DNA of 64,000 bases. It comes from Myxococcales bacterium (GTDB lineage Bacteria; Myxococcota_A; Polyangia; Haliangiales; Haliangiaceae). Under the pieces are notes generated by a model. It made no database searches, was not told the origin of the DNA, and saw nothing but the letters and a program-made list of their open reading frames with translations. This document shows, in pieces, positions 7,588 to 16,606 of this stretch; positions within the stretch are counted from its first letter, which is position 1; each line of letters opens with the position of its first letter. The translations under genes were made by a program, and so were the position numbers. The stretch is from NCBI GenBank assembly GCA_016706545.1, contig JADJJK010000001.1, positions 62,001-126,000 of the forward strand, given 5' to 3'.

Positions 7588-9606
7588 TCACCGCGGCCGG
7601 AGCTGGAGCCCGCGCAGGTTCATGACGTGCGTGCCACGCCGCGTCGTTGCGCGGAGCAAGAGGGTGTGGCGCCCGGGCTGCAACGGGAGGCGGCCCAGGC
7701 TGACGGAGGTGAAGGCTTGCCAGGTCGGTGTGGTCACCACCTCGCCGGTGAGGCGCTGGCCGCCCAGGTCCACGACATAGCTGCCGCCCGCGCCGTCGGC
7801 CGCGGCCTGGCTCACCAGCACCTCGAACTCGCCGGCCTGCGCCAGCTCGAAGGTCCAGCTCACCGCCGAGTCCAGCGAGCTCCAGTTGCCGATGGCCTCG
7901 CTGGCCCAGCGCGGATCCACGCCTTGCATGCCGCCAATCCGAGCGCGGCCGTAGTACCAGAGGCCGTCGCCGGCTAGCACGGCGTCCTCGGCGGCCAGGG
8001 TGAGCGGCTCGCCGGCGCTCGGCGGCGCGGCGGCTGGTGGCCGCGCCACCCGCTCGATCTTGGTGGCCACGAGCCCAGGGGCCTGGAGCTCGGCCAGCAC
8101 GCGGAAGCGGTCCTCCTTGAGCACGCGGCGCGCGGCGAGCTGCTCGTCGTACCGGTACGATCGCACCATCCAGCAAGGCTGCGCCGGACCGCGCAGCGCC
8201 GCGCTCATCTCCAGCATCGTGAGGCGCGAGTTCTCGGCGAGCCACCGGCCGACCCGCAGGCCGCGCGCCGCGGCGGCCCAGTCGTCATGATCTCGCGTGT
8301 AGTAAAGGAAGACGGGCCGGGCTTCGGCCGAGACGTGGACGCAGACCTCCCCGCCCGCCGCCAGCGCGCGCGACTCGGCCGCCAGCACTTGTGCGAGGAG
8401 CGAGGGCATGTCCGTCGGCTGCAAGATCGGGCGCATGTGCGCGGCCGGCACCTGCTTGTCCAGCAGCAGCCGTGGGTGCGTCGGGAGCTGGAGCGCGACG
8501 ACCACGGCGCTGGCCGCCAGGCCCGCCCAGCGCAGCCGAGGCGAGGTGATCGCGGCGTCGAGCGCGACCGTCCACGTCAGCGCCACCAGGCCGATCATGT
8601 ACAGGTTGACCCGGACCATGCCATACGGCCAGCGCCCGGCGAGGCTCGCGCCGATCGGCAAGAGCAGCGGCCCCGCTATCAGCAGCAGCAGCGCCCAGCG
8701 CCGGCGCGCCACCAGGACCCCAAGCCCGATCCCGAAAAGGACCACGTGGACTCCCGCCGCGAAGCGCCTCACCAGCGGCGGCCCCTCGCCGGCGGGGAAC
8801 TGGCCCAGGATGTCCCAGAGATGCGCGCCGAGCGTCCGCAGGCGAAAGCCAGCGTCGTAGAAGTTAGCGTCCCAGTACTGAAAGCTCATCTTGGTGGCGT
8901 GGCGCTGGAACAGCAGGTACTGCACCGCGAAGAGCGCCAAGGTCATCACGGCCGCGCCCACCGCGAGCGCCAGCGTGCGCCGGTCGCGTCGACGCCAGGC
9001 GTCCGCCGCGAGCACCAGGAGCACGCACGGGGCCACGAAGACGCACGCGAACCCCAAAAGCGGCCCCAGCGCGACCAGCGGCAACAGCGCGCGCAGGTTC
9101 GCGCGGTCGCGCCGCGACAGCCACTTGACCGTCAGGTACACCTGCAGCGTGACCAGGAAGTGCTCGAGCGCGTACGGCTTGTACTCCTTGGCGAAGTCGA
9201 TGAGCCAGGGGCCAAGCGCGACCACGGCCAGCGACACCAGCACGGCGACGCGCGAGACCAGCACCTGCCGCGCCAGCGCCAAGGTCACCACCAGCGACGC
9301 GAGCGACGGCGCGAGCGACGGCAGCCGCAAGATCCACTCCGCGTCGACGATCCAGCTCGAGGCCTTGCCAAGGAGCAGGTAGAGCACCGGGCGAAGGTTG
9401 AGCGGCCACGCCGCCAGGTCCGCCAGCTCCAGGTCTTCACCGAGCGCGATGGCCTGGCGCGCCTCGTCGCTCCACAGCGGGGTGGTCAGCGCGCCCGACA
9501 CGCGAAACCAGGCGCCGACGGCCAGCAGCACGAGCGTGGTGCCGACGAAGGCGCGCTCCGCGAGCGTCGCGTCGCGAACCCAGCGGACCATCCGCGCTGG
9601 GGTCAT
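7588..9606 (-). CDS. GT39/ArnT-like membrane glycosyltransferase with C-terminal beta domain
   Basis: 672 residues from the ATG at 9606, whose ATGA overlaps the upstream stop. The first 450 or so residues hold about ten membrane helices. The acidic Asp47-Glu48 in LWSDEARQA of the first external loop and the conserved DFAKEYKPYALEHFL region are typical of lipid-linked-sugar glycosyltransferases of family 39/83. The last 180 residues are soluble and read like a carbohydrate-binding-module fold (WTFELAQAGEFEVLVSQAAA, then GRLPLQPGRHTLLLRATTRR). It is the last gene of an operon with methyl- and carbamoyltransferases, so it may put a sugar on the product of the neighbouring radical SAM locus. The acceptor is unknown. 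Confidence 0.75.
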   Translation of the reverse strand: MTPARMVRWVRDATLAERAFVGTTLVLLAVGAWFRVSGALTTPLWSDEARQAIALGEDLELADLAAWPLNLRPVLYLLLGKASSWIVDAEWILRLPSLAPSLASLVVTLALARQVLVSRVAVLVSLAVVALGPWLIDFAKEYKPYALEHFLVTLQVYLTVKWLSRRDRANLRALLPLVALGPLLGFACVFVAPCVLLVLAADAWRRRDRRTLALAVGAAVMTLALFAVQYLLFQRHATKMSFQYWDANFYDAGFRLRTLGAHLWDILGQFPAGEGPPLVRRFAAGVHVVLFGIGLGVLVARRRWALLLLIAGPLLLPIGASLAGRWPYGMVRVNLYMIGLVALTWTVALDAAITSPRLRWAGLAASAVVVALQLPTHPRLLLDKQVPAAHMRPILQPTDMPSLLAQVLAAESRALAAGGEVCVHVSAEARPVFLYYTRDHDDWAAAARGLRVGRWLAENSRLTMLEMSAALRGPAQPCWMVRSYRYDEQLAARRVLKEDRFRVLAELQAPGLVATKIERVARPPAAAPPSAGEPLTLAAEDAVLAGDGLWYYGRARIGGMQGVDPRWASEAIGNWSSLDSAVSWTFELAQAGEFEVLVSQAAADGAGGSYVVDLGGQRLTGEVVTTPTWQAFTSVSLGRLPLQPGRHTLLLRATTRRGTHVMNLRGLQLRPR

Positions 9607-11933
9607 GGAGGCCGGCCCACCGGCGCCGCCGCCCCGGGCCAGCGGCCGGCCACGAGCGAGAAGATCTCGCCAAACACCGGGTGCAGATCCGCGGCGAGCC
9701 CGCGCTCCAGGCGCTCGGCCGCGGCGACCAGCGCCTGCTCCCCGGCCGCCGTCGGCGGCGGCCAGCGCACGGTCAGCTTGTTGAGCCCGGGGCGTAGCGC
9801 GGTCGCTGGCACCCGCCAGCGCGCGGTGCCCCAGCTCGCGCCGCACGAGAGCTCACCGATGGGCACGCCGCCCACCTCCAGCTTGACCACGCCCGCTGGG
9901 GCCGCGGGAGCTGCCTGGTCGTTCGAGTGATCGTTCGAGTGACCGTTCGAGTGATCGTTCGAGTGTTCGTTCGAGTGTTCGTTCGGATGATCGATCGCGC
10001 GATCGATCTGCGGGAGGCGCGCGCACAGCGTCAGCTCCAGATCGCTCTCACCGGTGGCCACCAGGCAGAACGAGGACGCCGGCTGCACCGCGCGGTACGC
10101 CGCGCGGTGGCGAGACTGATCGATGTTCAAGGCGTCGGCGAAGAGGGCCTCGTAGAGCTCCCAGCGGAAGAACCCGGAGGCGGCCAGCTCCGACGGTACC
10201 AGGTCGACCGCGAAGCTCTCGATCAAGCGCCGCGAGATGCGCGCACGCGCGGGGATCCCGCGCTGCTCCAGCGCGCGGCACAGCGCCTCGAGCAGCTCTG
10301 CGTCCAGGTTCTGCCACTGCAGACCGTGCTGCAACATCAGCGGGTACCGGGACGCCAGGTTGCGCTGCGCCGCGCGGCTCAGCAGCGCGGGCCCAGGGCT
10401 GCAGCGCAGCTCGACCAGCTCGAACATCGCCTCGGCGATCCCGGGCGACGCGGCCAGCGCCTGCGCGCACCAGTGCTCCAGCAGCTCGCCCTTGATGGTG
10501 AGGGCCTGCAGGCGGTGCGCGCTGTGGATCGCCGCCCCGAGCTTGGCCACCGCGTCCACCTCCGGAGCGAGCGGCGGCGGCGGGGTCGAGGCGAGGATCG
10601 TCTCCCAGGTCGGCCCAGCGACGCCAGCGACGCCAGCGCCGCCGTCACCGCGGAGCAACGCCGCGGCGACCGGCGCCATCGCCACGGTCATGCCCTCGGT
10701 GGTCAGGTGGCAGTAGTCGACGAAGTAGCGGCGCCCCGGCAAGCTGTCGCCGGAGTGCGCGGCGAACACCGAGGGCAGATCGACCACGGTGAAGCCGTGC
10801 TCGCGACCTGCCTGCCGCAGGGACTCCTGCACCGCCGTGGTCGCCTGCGGGCAGTGCAAGTAGCACATCGTCGCCATCACGTCGGAGTCCACCTCGGCGC
10901 GCGCCGCCCGCGCCGCGTCCTCGGCCCGGCCCAGCGCACGATACGCGGTGGCCTGGATGCGAAACCCGCTGGGCCCCGTGCCCTCGTCGAGCGCCAGCAT
11001 CTGGGACGCCAGCTCGAGCGCGGCTTCGTACTCGGCGCGCGCGAGGCAGCTCACCGCGCGCTCGTAGAGCGCGTGCCAGCGCGCCGCGCCGTCGCCCGAC
11101 CGCCAGAGCACCGGCTGCCGCGTCTCCCAGTCCGCCAGGTTCACCTCCGGCACCATCACCACCACCGGGATCGAGCGAGCGGCGGCGGCCTTGGCCACTA
11201 GCTGCATCGCGTGGGCGGCCTTGTCCTGCAAGAGCCGGCGGCCTAGCGCGCGGGCCGCGGCCACGCCGCCTTGGCGCAGCGCCCGCGCGAACCGAGCGCG
11301 GAAGGCCGGCACCGGGATGTACGGCGAGGTGTCGCTCTCCTGGAAGTTCCAGTTGTTTCCGACGAAGATCACGAACGCATCCGGCTCGAGCTGCAGCGCG
11401 CTCTCCACCGTCTCGGTCAGCGGGAACAGCGACTCGCTGGACTTCGACAGATCGACGACCTCGTGGCTCCCGGCGCCAGCGAGCGCGTTTAGCTGCTGCT
11501 CGAGGACCAGCGCGGGCGTCAGGTGCGGCGCGTACAAAAAGCCCAGCGCCACGGACTCGCCCACCAGGCAGATCCGGCGCGCGGTCTTGCGCTCCGCGAT
11601 CTCGCGCCGCTGGCAGTAGCCATCGCCGAGCTGGCTGACCGCCGGCCGGACGAAGGTCCACTCGCCGTTCACCTCGCGGGGCTGCCAGATGCTGATCGGC
11701 CGCCGCCCCGGGGGCTGCGATGGCGGCTGCGACGAGGGCTGCGATGGCGGCTGCGACGACGGCTGCGGCGACGGCTCGCCCGAGCCCGGCGAGCCCGGCG
11801 CGCCCGCCGCCGGCCGCAGCCGCCCGCTGTGGCGCAGCGTCATCTCCAGGAGCTGGCGGCTGGGGTTACGCATCAGCTTGCGCGCCAGCTCGTCGCACAG
11901 CGTCTTGAGCGAGTCCGGATCTCGGTCATCCAC
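9603..11933 (-). CDS. SGNH/GDSL hydrolase-like protein, large
   Basis: 776 residues from the GTG at 11933, preceded by AGGGGG and 11 bases after the carbamoyltransferase stop. SGNH blocks are present: GESVALGF (Ser127 in the nucleophile position), VGNNWN, and DYCHLTTEGM with an Asp-x2-His pair. These suggest an esterase or acyltransferase-like domain at about 120-490, here containing a TPR-like insert (AEYEAALELASQMLALDEG). The C-terminal part has a beta domain ending just before the stop. Two in-frame repeat tracts interrupt it: a Pro/Ser/Gln tract near residues 55-75 and an Asn-Asp/Glu-His-Ser tract at 9921-9992. The substrate is unknown; it may acylate or de-acylate a carbohydrate or peptide made by the locus. 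Confidence 0.65.
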   Translation of the reverse strand: MDDRDPDSLKTLCDELARKLMRNPSRQLLEMTLRHSGRLRPAAGAPGSPGSGEPSPQPSSQPPSQPSSQPPSQPPGRRPISIWQPREVNGEWTFVRPAVSQLGDGYCQRREIAERKTARRICLVGESVALGFLYAPHLTPALVLEQQLNALAGAGSHEVVDLSKSSESLFPLTETVESALQLEPDAFVIFVGNNWNFQESDTSPYIPVPAFRARFARALRQGGVAAARALGRRLLQDKAAHAMQLVAKAAAARSIPVVVMVPEVNLADWETRQPVLWRSGDGAARWHALYERAVSCLARAEYEAALELASQMLALDEGTGPSGFRIQATAYRALGRAEDAARAARAEVDSDVMATMCYLHCPQATTAVQESLRQAGREHGFTVVDLPSVFAAHSGDSLPGRRYFVDYCHLTTEGMTVAMAPVAAALLRGDGGAGVAGVAGPTWETILASTPPPPLAPEVDAVAKLGAAIHSAHRLQALTIKGELLEHWCAQALAASPGIAEAMFELVELRCSPGPALLSRAAQRNLASRYPLMLQHGLQWQNLDAELLEALCRALEQRGIPARARISRRLIESFAVDLVPSELAASGFFRWELYEALFADALNIDQSRHRAAYRAVQPASSFCLVATGESDLELTLCARLPQIDRAIDHPNEHSNEHSNDHSNGHSNDHSNDQAAPAAPAGVVKLEVGGVPIGELSCGASWGTARWRVPATALRPGLNKLTVRWPPPTAAGEQALVAAAERLERGLAADLHPVFGEIFSLVAGRWPGAAAPVGRPP
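9921..9992 (-). repeat. Six 12-bp tandem repeats inside the SGNH gene
   Basis: Six units of GTTCGAGTGATC type (plus-strand sense), 9921-9992, encode a run of Asn-Asp/Glu-His-Ser residues in the SGNH protein. Each unit differs by zero to two bases. The tract keeps the frame and forms a hydrophilic linker. Confidence 0.9.
11713..11772 (-). repeat. Five 12-bp tandem repeats near the SGNH gene start
   Basis: Five units of GGCTGCGATGGC/GGCTGCGACGAG type encode a Pro-Ser-Gln-Pro linker between an N-terminal helical segment and the SGNH domain. Confidence 0.85.
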
Positions 11934-11943
11934 GTGGCACCCC

Positions 11944-13713
11944 CTAGACGAACGTGTAGAGGTTCTCTTCGATCGCGCTCTTCTTGCTCGCCGGGCCGTG
12001 GTAGCCGCCCTGCAGCGTGGCCACCAGGTGTGGCCAGCTCTCGGGCAGGTCCTCGCGGACCAGCAAGAACGAATCGAGCACCAGCGCGTCGAGGCTGGCC
12101 TTGACCATGCACAGCAGCGCCTCCTCCGCGGTGCAGACGATGGGCTCGTCGGCGACGTTGAAGGACGTGTTGATGATGAGCGGGCACCCGGTGCGCTGAT
12201 GAAAGCGGCGGATGAGCGCGCGATAGCGCGGGTGCGCGTGCTCATCCACGGTCTGCGGCCTGGCCGAGCCATCGACGTGGGTGATGCCGGGGAGCGCGAG
12301 CTTGGAGATGACCTGGCAGGTCTCCAGCATGAACGGCGAGGCGTGGTCGAGCGCGAAGTGCTCGGCGGCGTGCTCGGCCAGCACGCTCGGCGCGAACGGC
12401 CGGAAGTCCTCGCGCTTCTTGATCAGCAAGTTGAGCCGCTCCCTGATGTCTGGCACGAGCGGGCTCGCCAGGATGCTCCGGCAACCCAGCGCTCGCGGCC
12501 CAAACTCCATGCGCCCCTGGAACCAGCCGATCACCTGACCGCGCTCGAGCCGCCCGGCCACTTCATCGAAAAGCTCTTCGTCGCGCCCGCGCAGATCCCT
12601 CGCGGGCGCGCCGGTGTCCGCGAGCAGCCGCGCCACCTGCTCGGTGGAGGTCTCGGGCCCCAGGCAAACGTGCGTCAGCCGCTTCTGGGTGTGGCGAACG
12701 CCGCGATGCTTGCGGTGCGCCAGCGCCGCGGCGCCAAGACAGCCACCGGTATCGCCCGCCGCCGGCTGCACGAACACACGCGCAAAGGGCCCCTCCCGCG
12801 CGATGCGGCCATTGGCCACGCAGTTGAGGGCCACCCCGCCCCCCATGCACAGCGACCGGCTCCCGACCCGGTCCGCGAGATAGCGGGCCTTCTCCAGCAG
12901 CACGTCCTCCAGCACGGTCTGCAGGCTGCGCGCGAGATCCTTGTGAAAGGTGGTGAGCTCCGCGCCACGCGCGCGCGCTGGCTGGCCCAGGAGCTCACAG
13001 AGCCGCTGCGAGTACATGCGCGGTCCACCCAGAAAGTCGAAGAACTCGAGCCCCAGCCGGAACTGCCCCTGGGGCTGCGAGATCAAGAGCTGACGCAGCG
13101 GCTCGACCAGCGTCGGCTTGCCATACGGGGCCAGGCCCATGACCTTGTACTCGTCGCTGTTGACCCGAAAGCCCAGGTAGCTCGTGATCGTCGAGTAGAA
13201 CAGGCCGATCGAGTGAGGGAACTCCACCTCCTCGAGCTGCTCCAGGTCATCGCCGGAGCCGCGGCCGTAGCTCGTGGTCGCCCACTCCCCCACGCCGTCC
13301 ACCGTCAAGACGGCGGCCTCCGGGAAGCCGGAGAAGTAGTACGCGCTGGCGGCGTGCGAGAGGTGATGATCGAAGAAGTCGATCGGCCCCAGGTAGCCGA
13401 GCCGCTCGCGGATCTCGCGCTCGGGCCGCAGCGGATCGAGCCGCGCCAGGTCCGGCAGCTTGTGGTCGGAGACCTGCGCCCAGAGCTGCCGCGACAGCTT
13501 CTTGGAGGGCGACTCGTAGTAGGCCACGACGTCGATGTCCGTCGGCAGGAGCCCGCCAGCCTCCAGGCAGTAGCGGAACGCCTGCACCGGCATCCGCGGA
13601 TCGAACTTGAGCCGTGAGAAGCGCTCCTCCGAGGCGGCGGCCACCAGCTCGCCGTCCTTGAGCAAGCAACAGCTCGCGTCGTGATAGAGGGCGGACAGGC
13701 CGATGATGTTCAT
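11944..13713 (-). CDS. O-carbamoyltransferase, NodU/CmcH family
   Basis: 589 residues, full length for the family. The N-terminal Kae1/ASKHA-like domain starts with MNIIGLSALYHDASCCLLKD, has EERFSRLKFD near residue 30 and the metal-binding HHLSHAASAYYFSGF at 116-130, then LTVDGVGEW. The C-terminal YrdC-like domain has QGRMEFGPRALGCRSILASP and the KKREDFRPFAPSVLAEHA stretch that binds carbamoyl phosphate. These enzymes use carbamoyl phosphate and ATP to carbamoylate a hydroxyl, often on a sugar of an antibiotic or nod factor. It lies 12 bases downstream of the methyltransferase gene. Family assignment is secure; the acceptor is not known, but the operon suggests a glycosylated product. Confidence 0.92.
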   Translation of the reverse strand: MNIIGLSALYHDASCCLLKDGELVAAASEERFSRLKFDPRMPVQAFRYCLEAGGLLPTDIDVVAYYESPSKKLSRQLWAQVSDHKLPDLARLDPLRPEREIRERLGYLGPIDFFDHHLSHAASAYYFSGFPEAAVLTVDGVGEWATTSYGRGSGDDLEQLEEVEFPHSIGLFYSTITSYLGFRVNSDEYKVMGLAPYGKPTLVEPLRQLLISQPQGQFRLGLEFFDFLGGPRMYSQRLCELLGQPARARGAELTTFHKDLARSLQTVLEDVLLEKARYLADRVGSRSLCMGGGVALNCVANGRIAREGPFARVFVQPAAGDTGGCLGAAALAHRKHRGVRHTQKRLTHVCLGPETSTEQVARLLADTGAPARDLRGRDEELFDEVAGRLERGQVIGWFQGRMEFGPRALGCRSILASPLVPDIRERLNLLIKKREDFRPFAPSVLAEHAAEHFALDHASPFMLETCQVISKLALPGITHVDGSARPQTVDEHAHPRYRALIRRFHQRTGCPLIINTSFNVADEPIVCTAEEALLCMVKASLDALVLDSFLLVREDLPESWPHLVATLQGGYHGPASKKSAIEENLYTFV

Positions 13714-13725
13714 GCGCTCCTCGCT

Positions 13726-14838
13726 TCAGTCGCCGCCGGCCATCGCCACCGGGTCGGCCCGATGCTCGGCCGGATGGTCGGCCGGATGCTCGGCCGGATG
13801 GTCGGCCCGATGCTCGGCCGGCGCCCGCAGCCGCCAGGCGACATAGACCGCCTTGCCGCTGGCGTAGGCCTCCTCGGGGATCCGCTTGATCGAGTCGAGC
13901 ATCGACTCCACCAGCTCGCCGTTGCCTCGCTGCTCCGAGACCATGCCGCGCAACAAGCGCTCGAAGTCCGCGTACCCGGCCGTCAGCCCGCGCGCGACGC
14001 GCGCCGTGATGTCGTCTTGCCGCTCCACCACGAACCCCAACGCCTCCAGGCGCCGACGCGCGCGCGCTGGCTCCTCGAGATCGCCAAAGACATCCGTGTA
14101 GCAGAAGACGCCGCCCGGGCGCAGCACCCGCCGCACCTCCGCGAAGAACAGCCAGGGCGCCGGGTAGCAATGAGAAGACTCGATGTTGGTGACGACATCA
14201 AACGACGCCGCGGAGAACGGCAGCGCCGCGGCGTCGCCGCACACAAAGCTCAAGCGCGGCAGCGGGTGGGCGCGCCGGCACAGCGCCAGGCACGAGCGCG
14301 AGTACTCGAGCCCCACCACCTGACGCGGCCGAAAGTAGCGCGAGAGGAACGAACAGGTGCCACCTCGTCCGCACCCGATGTCGAGCACCATGCGATCCTC
14401 GAGCGAGAGCCCGTCCACCAGGTACCTGGCCAGGTTCAACGGATACTTGTGCCCGACGTCCTCGGGCAGCAGCCAGTCAAACGACTCCTCCTCCTCGACA
14501 AAGCCATGGTTCTGGAACACGAACCGCGGATCCGGAAGTTCGCGCCCGATGCGGTCGTAGAGGTCCGCCAGCCTGCTGCCTGTGGTCCCGTCCACCGCGT
14601 GCAGCAACCGCTGCAGGAGCTGCCGCACGGCGTCGTCGAGCTCCGGCGCCTCCAGGAGCTCGCTCGCGAGGAACCGCCCGCTGTGCGCCAGGACGGTCTG
14701 GCGAATCAAGCGCGCGTTGCGCTCCGAGGTCAGAAACCGCACGCCTGGCGCAGAGACCTCCACCACGCCGCCAAGCTTGCGTTCGAAGCGGACGTCCGGC
14801 GCGAAGCTGACGAGCCGGGGTGGACCGGTCCCCTCCAT
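13726..14838 (-). CDS. SAM-dependent class I methyltransferase
   Basis: 370 residues from the ATG at 14838. The SAM-binding Gly-rich loop VLDIGCGRGG is at 151-160, followed by GLEYSRSCLALCRRAH, a GDAAALPFSAASFDVV acidic/post-I region and VLRPGGVFCYTD. The domain resembles small-molecule methyltransferases of the ubiE/phthiotriol type. The 120 residues before it are unusual and unassigned. The C-terminus carries an Ala-Glu/Asp-His repeat (EHRADHPAEHPADH) from a 12-bp tandem repeat. It is the first gene of the minus-strand operon and is transcribed away from the first radical SAM gene, so the 203-base gap between them should hold both promoters. Confidence 0.85.
   Translation of the reverse strand: MEGTGPPRLVSFAPDVRFERKLGGVVEVSAPGVRFLTSERNARLIRQTVLAHSGRFLASELLEAPELDDAVRQLLQRLLHAVDGTTGSRLADLYDRIGRELPDPRFVFQNHGFVEEEESFDWLLPEDVGHKYPLNLARYLVDGLSLEDRMVLDIGCGRGGTCSFLSRYFRPRQVVGLEYSRSCLALCRRAHPLPRLSFVCGDAAALPFSAASFDVVTNIESSHCYPAPWLFFAEVRRVLRPGGVFCYTDVFGDLEEPARARRRLEALGFVVERQDDITARVARGLTAGYADFERLLRGMVSEQRGNGELVESMLDSIKRIPEEAYASGKAVYVAWRLRAPAEHRADHPAEHPADHPAEHRADPVAMAGGD
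13761..13820 (-). repeat. Five 12-bp tandem repeats at the methyltransferase 3' end
   Basis: Units of GATGCTCGGCCG/GATGGTCGGCCG alternate five times at 13761-13820 and encode alternating Ala-Glu-His and Ala-Asp-His steps near the C-terminus. Confidence 0.88.
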
Positions 14839-15041
14839 GCTTCGATCTTTGCGCCTCTGCTCGCGGAGACGCAATCCTGACCAGCAGCTATCTGGGACAG
14901 CGTGCATAGGCCCACACGGACATAACGTCGCATAGCTGCAGTCGACGACTCCGCATCTGAAGGCAAGCCGCTGGAATAACAAGCACCCGCACCACTGCGC
15001 GCGACCGACAGAGCAGCGCCTCTTCGCGCCTTGAAGGAATC
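14839..15041. promoter_or_regulatory. Divergent intergenic region between the two biosynthetic operons
   Basis: These 203 bases separate the start of the methyltransferase operon (left) from the first radical SAM gene (right). The region is less GC-rich than its surroundings and must contain both promoters if the operons start here. I could not fix -35/-10 boxes or an operator with confidence. GAAGGAATC precedes the GTG at 15042. Confidence 0.45.
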
Positions 15042-16574
15042 GTGCTTGGCAGCGCGGCCTGGGCTGCCTTAGAGTCAGAGTCGGTGCAAAGCTCAGAGAG
15101 TTTGCTGGTCAAGGTTCGGTCGCCTAAGAGCCGCAGGCAAACGCTGCTCTTCAACGTCTGCCCGGCCGCGCTGGTGCTGGCGAGCTATCTCGAGAGCCGG
15201 CGGCCAGGTCAGTATGCGTTCGCCGTCATGCCGGTGGAAGGGCCAGAGCTGCGCGCCGCGCTCGCCGATCCTGACGCGGTGTTCTGCCTCTCGCTGTGCG
15301 GGCTCGATGAGATCCACATGGCAGAGGACCTGTTCTCTGCGCTCGGCTCACTGCGTCACACCGGCGCGCCGACGGCCAAGATCGTCGTCGGCGGGGCGTT
15401 CTTCAACACCGTCAGTCCGGAGGACTTCGTCGAGCGGTTCCCCGCGGTGTCCCATGTCGTCCAGGGCGACGGCGAAGAGGTGCTGCTACACATCCTCGAT
15501 GGCGCGCCGGGCGAGGTGATCCTGCACGGCAACTCGTTCCCGGAGCCGGCGCGGTTCCGCCTCTCCCCCGTGCTGCCCTGGCATCAAGAGCGCGCCATTC
15601 CGCTGCGGCGCCAGCCCTTCCACTGCGCCTGGGACAAGTGTCGGTTCTGCTATCACACCGATGGCCCGGGGCGCGCCGCCGTATCGATGGACGAGTTCTG
15701 CGACTCCGTGTCGGAGTACTACCACAAGCACGGCTGGCGAAAGTTCTACATCTTCGACAACTACACTGAGCCCGAGGACCTCGAGACCCTCCTTGCCTAT
15801 TGCGAAGAGAAGAAGCTGCCCGTGGAGTTCGATGTCCTCGGGATGATGCTCGTCAAGCCAGCCCTCGCGCTGCGCTCGATCCTCCAGCGGACACGTATGG
15901 TCCGTTACATCGGCTGGGGCCTCGAGTCCTATCATCAGAAGACGCTCAAGCTCTATCGCAAGGGAACCAACATCGCGAACGTGCCGCCGCTGCTCGAGAT
16001 GGCGCGCTCGGCCGGCGTCCGTAACTTCACCTTCATCCTCACGGGCTTGCCCCAGGTCGAGCGGGCCGCCGACCTCGAGACCTACGAGTTTCTGCGCAAG
16101 GCCACCGAGGGCGACAACAAGCTCATCGACGGCATCGCGCTCAGCTGGTTCCTCTACAGCCCGCAGCTCAACAACCGCCTCGACGACGAGGAGTTCGGCA
16201 TCACCGCGGGTGAGCGCTACACCCTGGGAGACTATGCGTGCGACATGCCGGCCCAGAGCAAGGTCGGCCTGGCCAAGCTCCGCACCAGCTACGCCAGGTT
16301 CAGCACCCTGGACCACGCCAGCGGCCGAACCTACTCGCGCGATGAGCTGTTCCTGGAGCGCGGCGACATCCTCAAGAAGATGCTGCTCTTGCCCGGGGCG
16401 CGCTTCGACTTCCGCAGCTACATGATCGAACTGGATACCTGGCGCAAGGTGTGGGGCGACGGACTCGATGACTGGATGCGGCAACAGCCACGGTCGCTGT
16501 TTCCACGAACTAGCAATCTGTCGATGGTCCAGTTGGCGCGAAAGTTGCGTAAATCGCAGCCTGTCTGTCTATAG
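15042..16574 (+). CDS. Radical SAM protein 1, B12-binding-like N-terminus, CX4CX2C motif
   Basis: 510 residues from a GTG at 15042 with GAAGGA just before it; a later start is possible. Residues 35-155 form a B12-binding-like Rossmann domain (AKIVVGGAFFNTVSPEDF, VVQGDGEE), without the DxHxxG cobalamin-ligand motif. The radical SAM core follows: Cys195, Cys200 and Cys203 in FHCAWDKCRFCYH, with one residue more than usual between the first two Cys. Later core motifs include FYIFDNYTEPEDL and RYIGWGLESYHQKTLKLYRK, the latter typical of B12-type enzymes. Likely a methylase or other radical enzyme on a peptide. First gene of the plus-strand locus. Confidence 0.82.
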   Translation: MLGSAAWAALESESVQSSESLLVKVRSPKSRRQTLLFNVCPAALVLASYLESRRPGQYAFAVMPVEGPELRAALADPDAVFCLSLCGLDEIHMAEDLFSALGSLRHTGAPTAKIVVGGAFFNTVSPEDFVERFPAVSHVVQGDGEEVLLHILDGAPGEVILHGNSFPEPARFRLSPVLPWHQERAIPLRRQPFHCAWDKCRFCYHTDGPGRAAVSMDEFCDSVSEYYHKHGWRKFYIFDNYTEPEDLETLLAYCEEKKLPVEFDVLGMMLVKPALALRSILQRTRMVRYIGWGLESYHQKTLKLYRKGTNIANVPPLLEMARSAGVRNFTFILTGLPQVERAADLETYEFLRKATEGDNKLIDGIALSWFLYSPQLNNRLDDEEFGITAGERYTLGDYACDMPAQSKVGLAKLRTSYARFSTLDHASGRTYSRDELFLERGDILKKMLLLPGARFDFRSYMIELDTWRKVWGDGLDDWMRQQPRSLFPRTSNLSMVQLARKLRKSQPVCL

Positions 16575-16606
16575 AACCCCTCACACCCTCGCTGCAGCCG
16601 AGCGCC

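Noticed and set aside
8287..13617. Long plus-strand frames opposite the glycosyltransferase, SGNH and carbamoyltransferase genes
   Set aside because: They mirror well-supported minus-strand genes and contain no recognisable motif, only low-complexity basic sequence.
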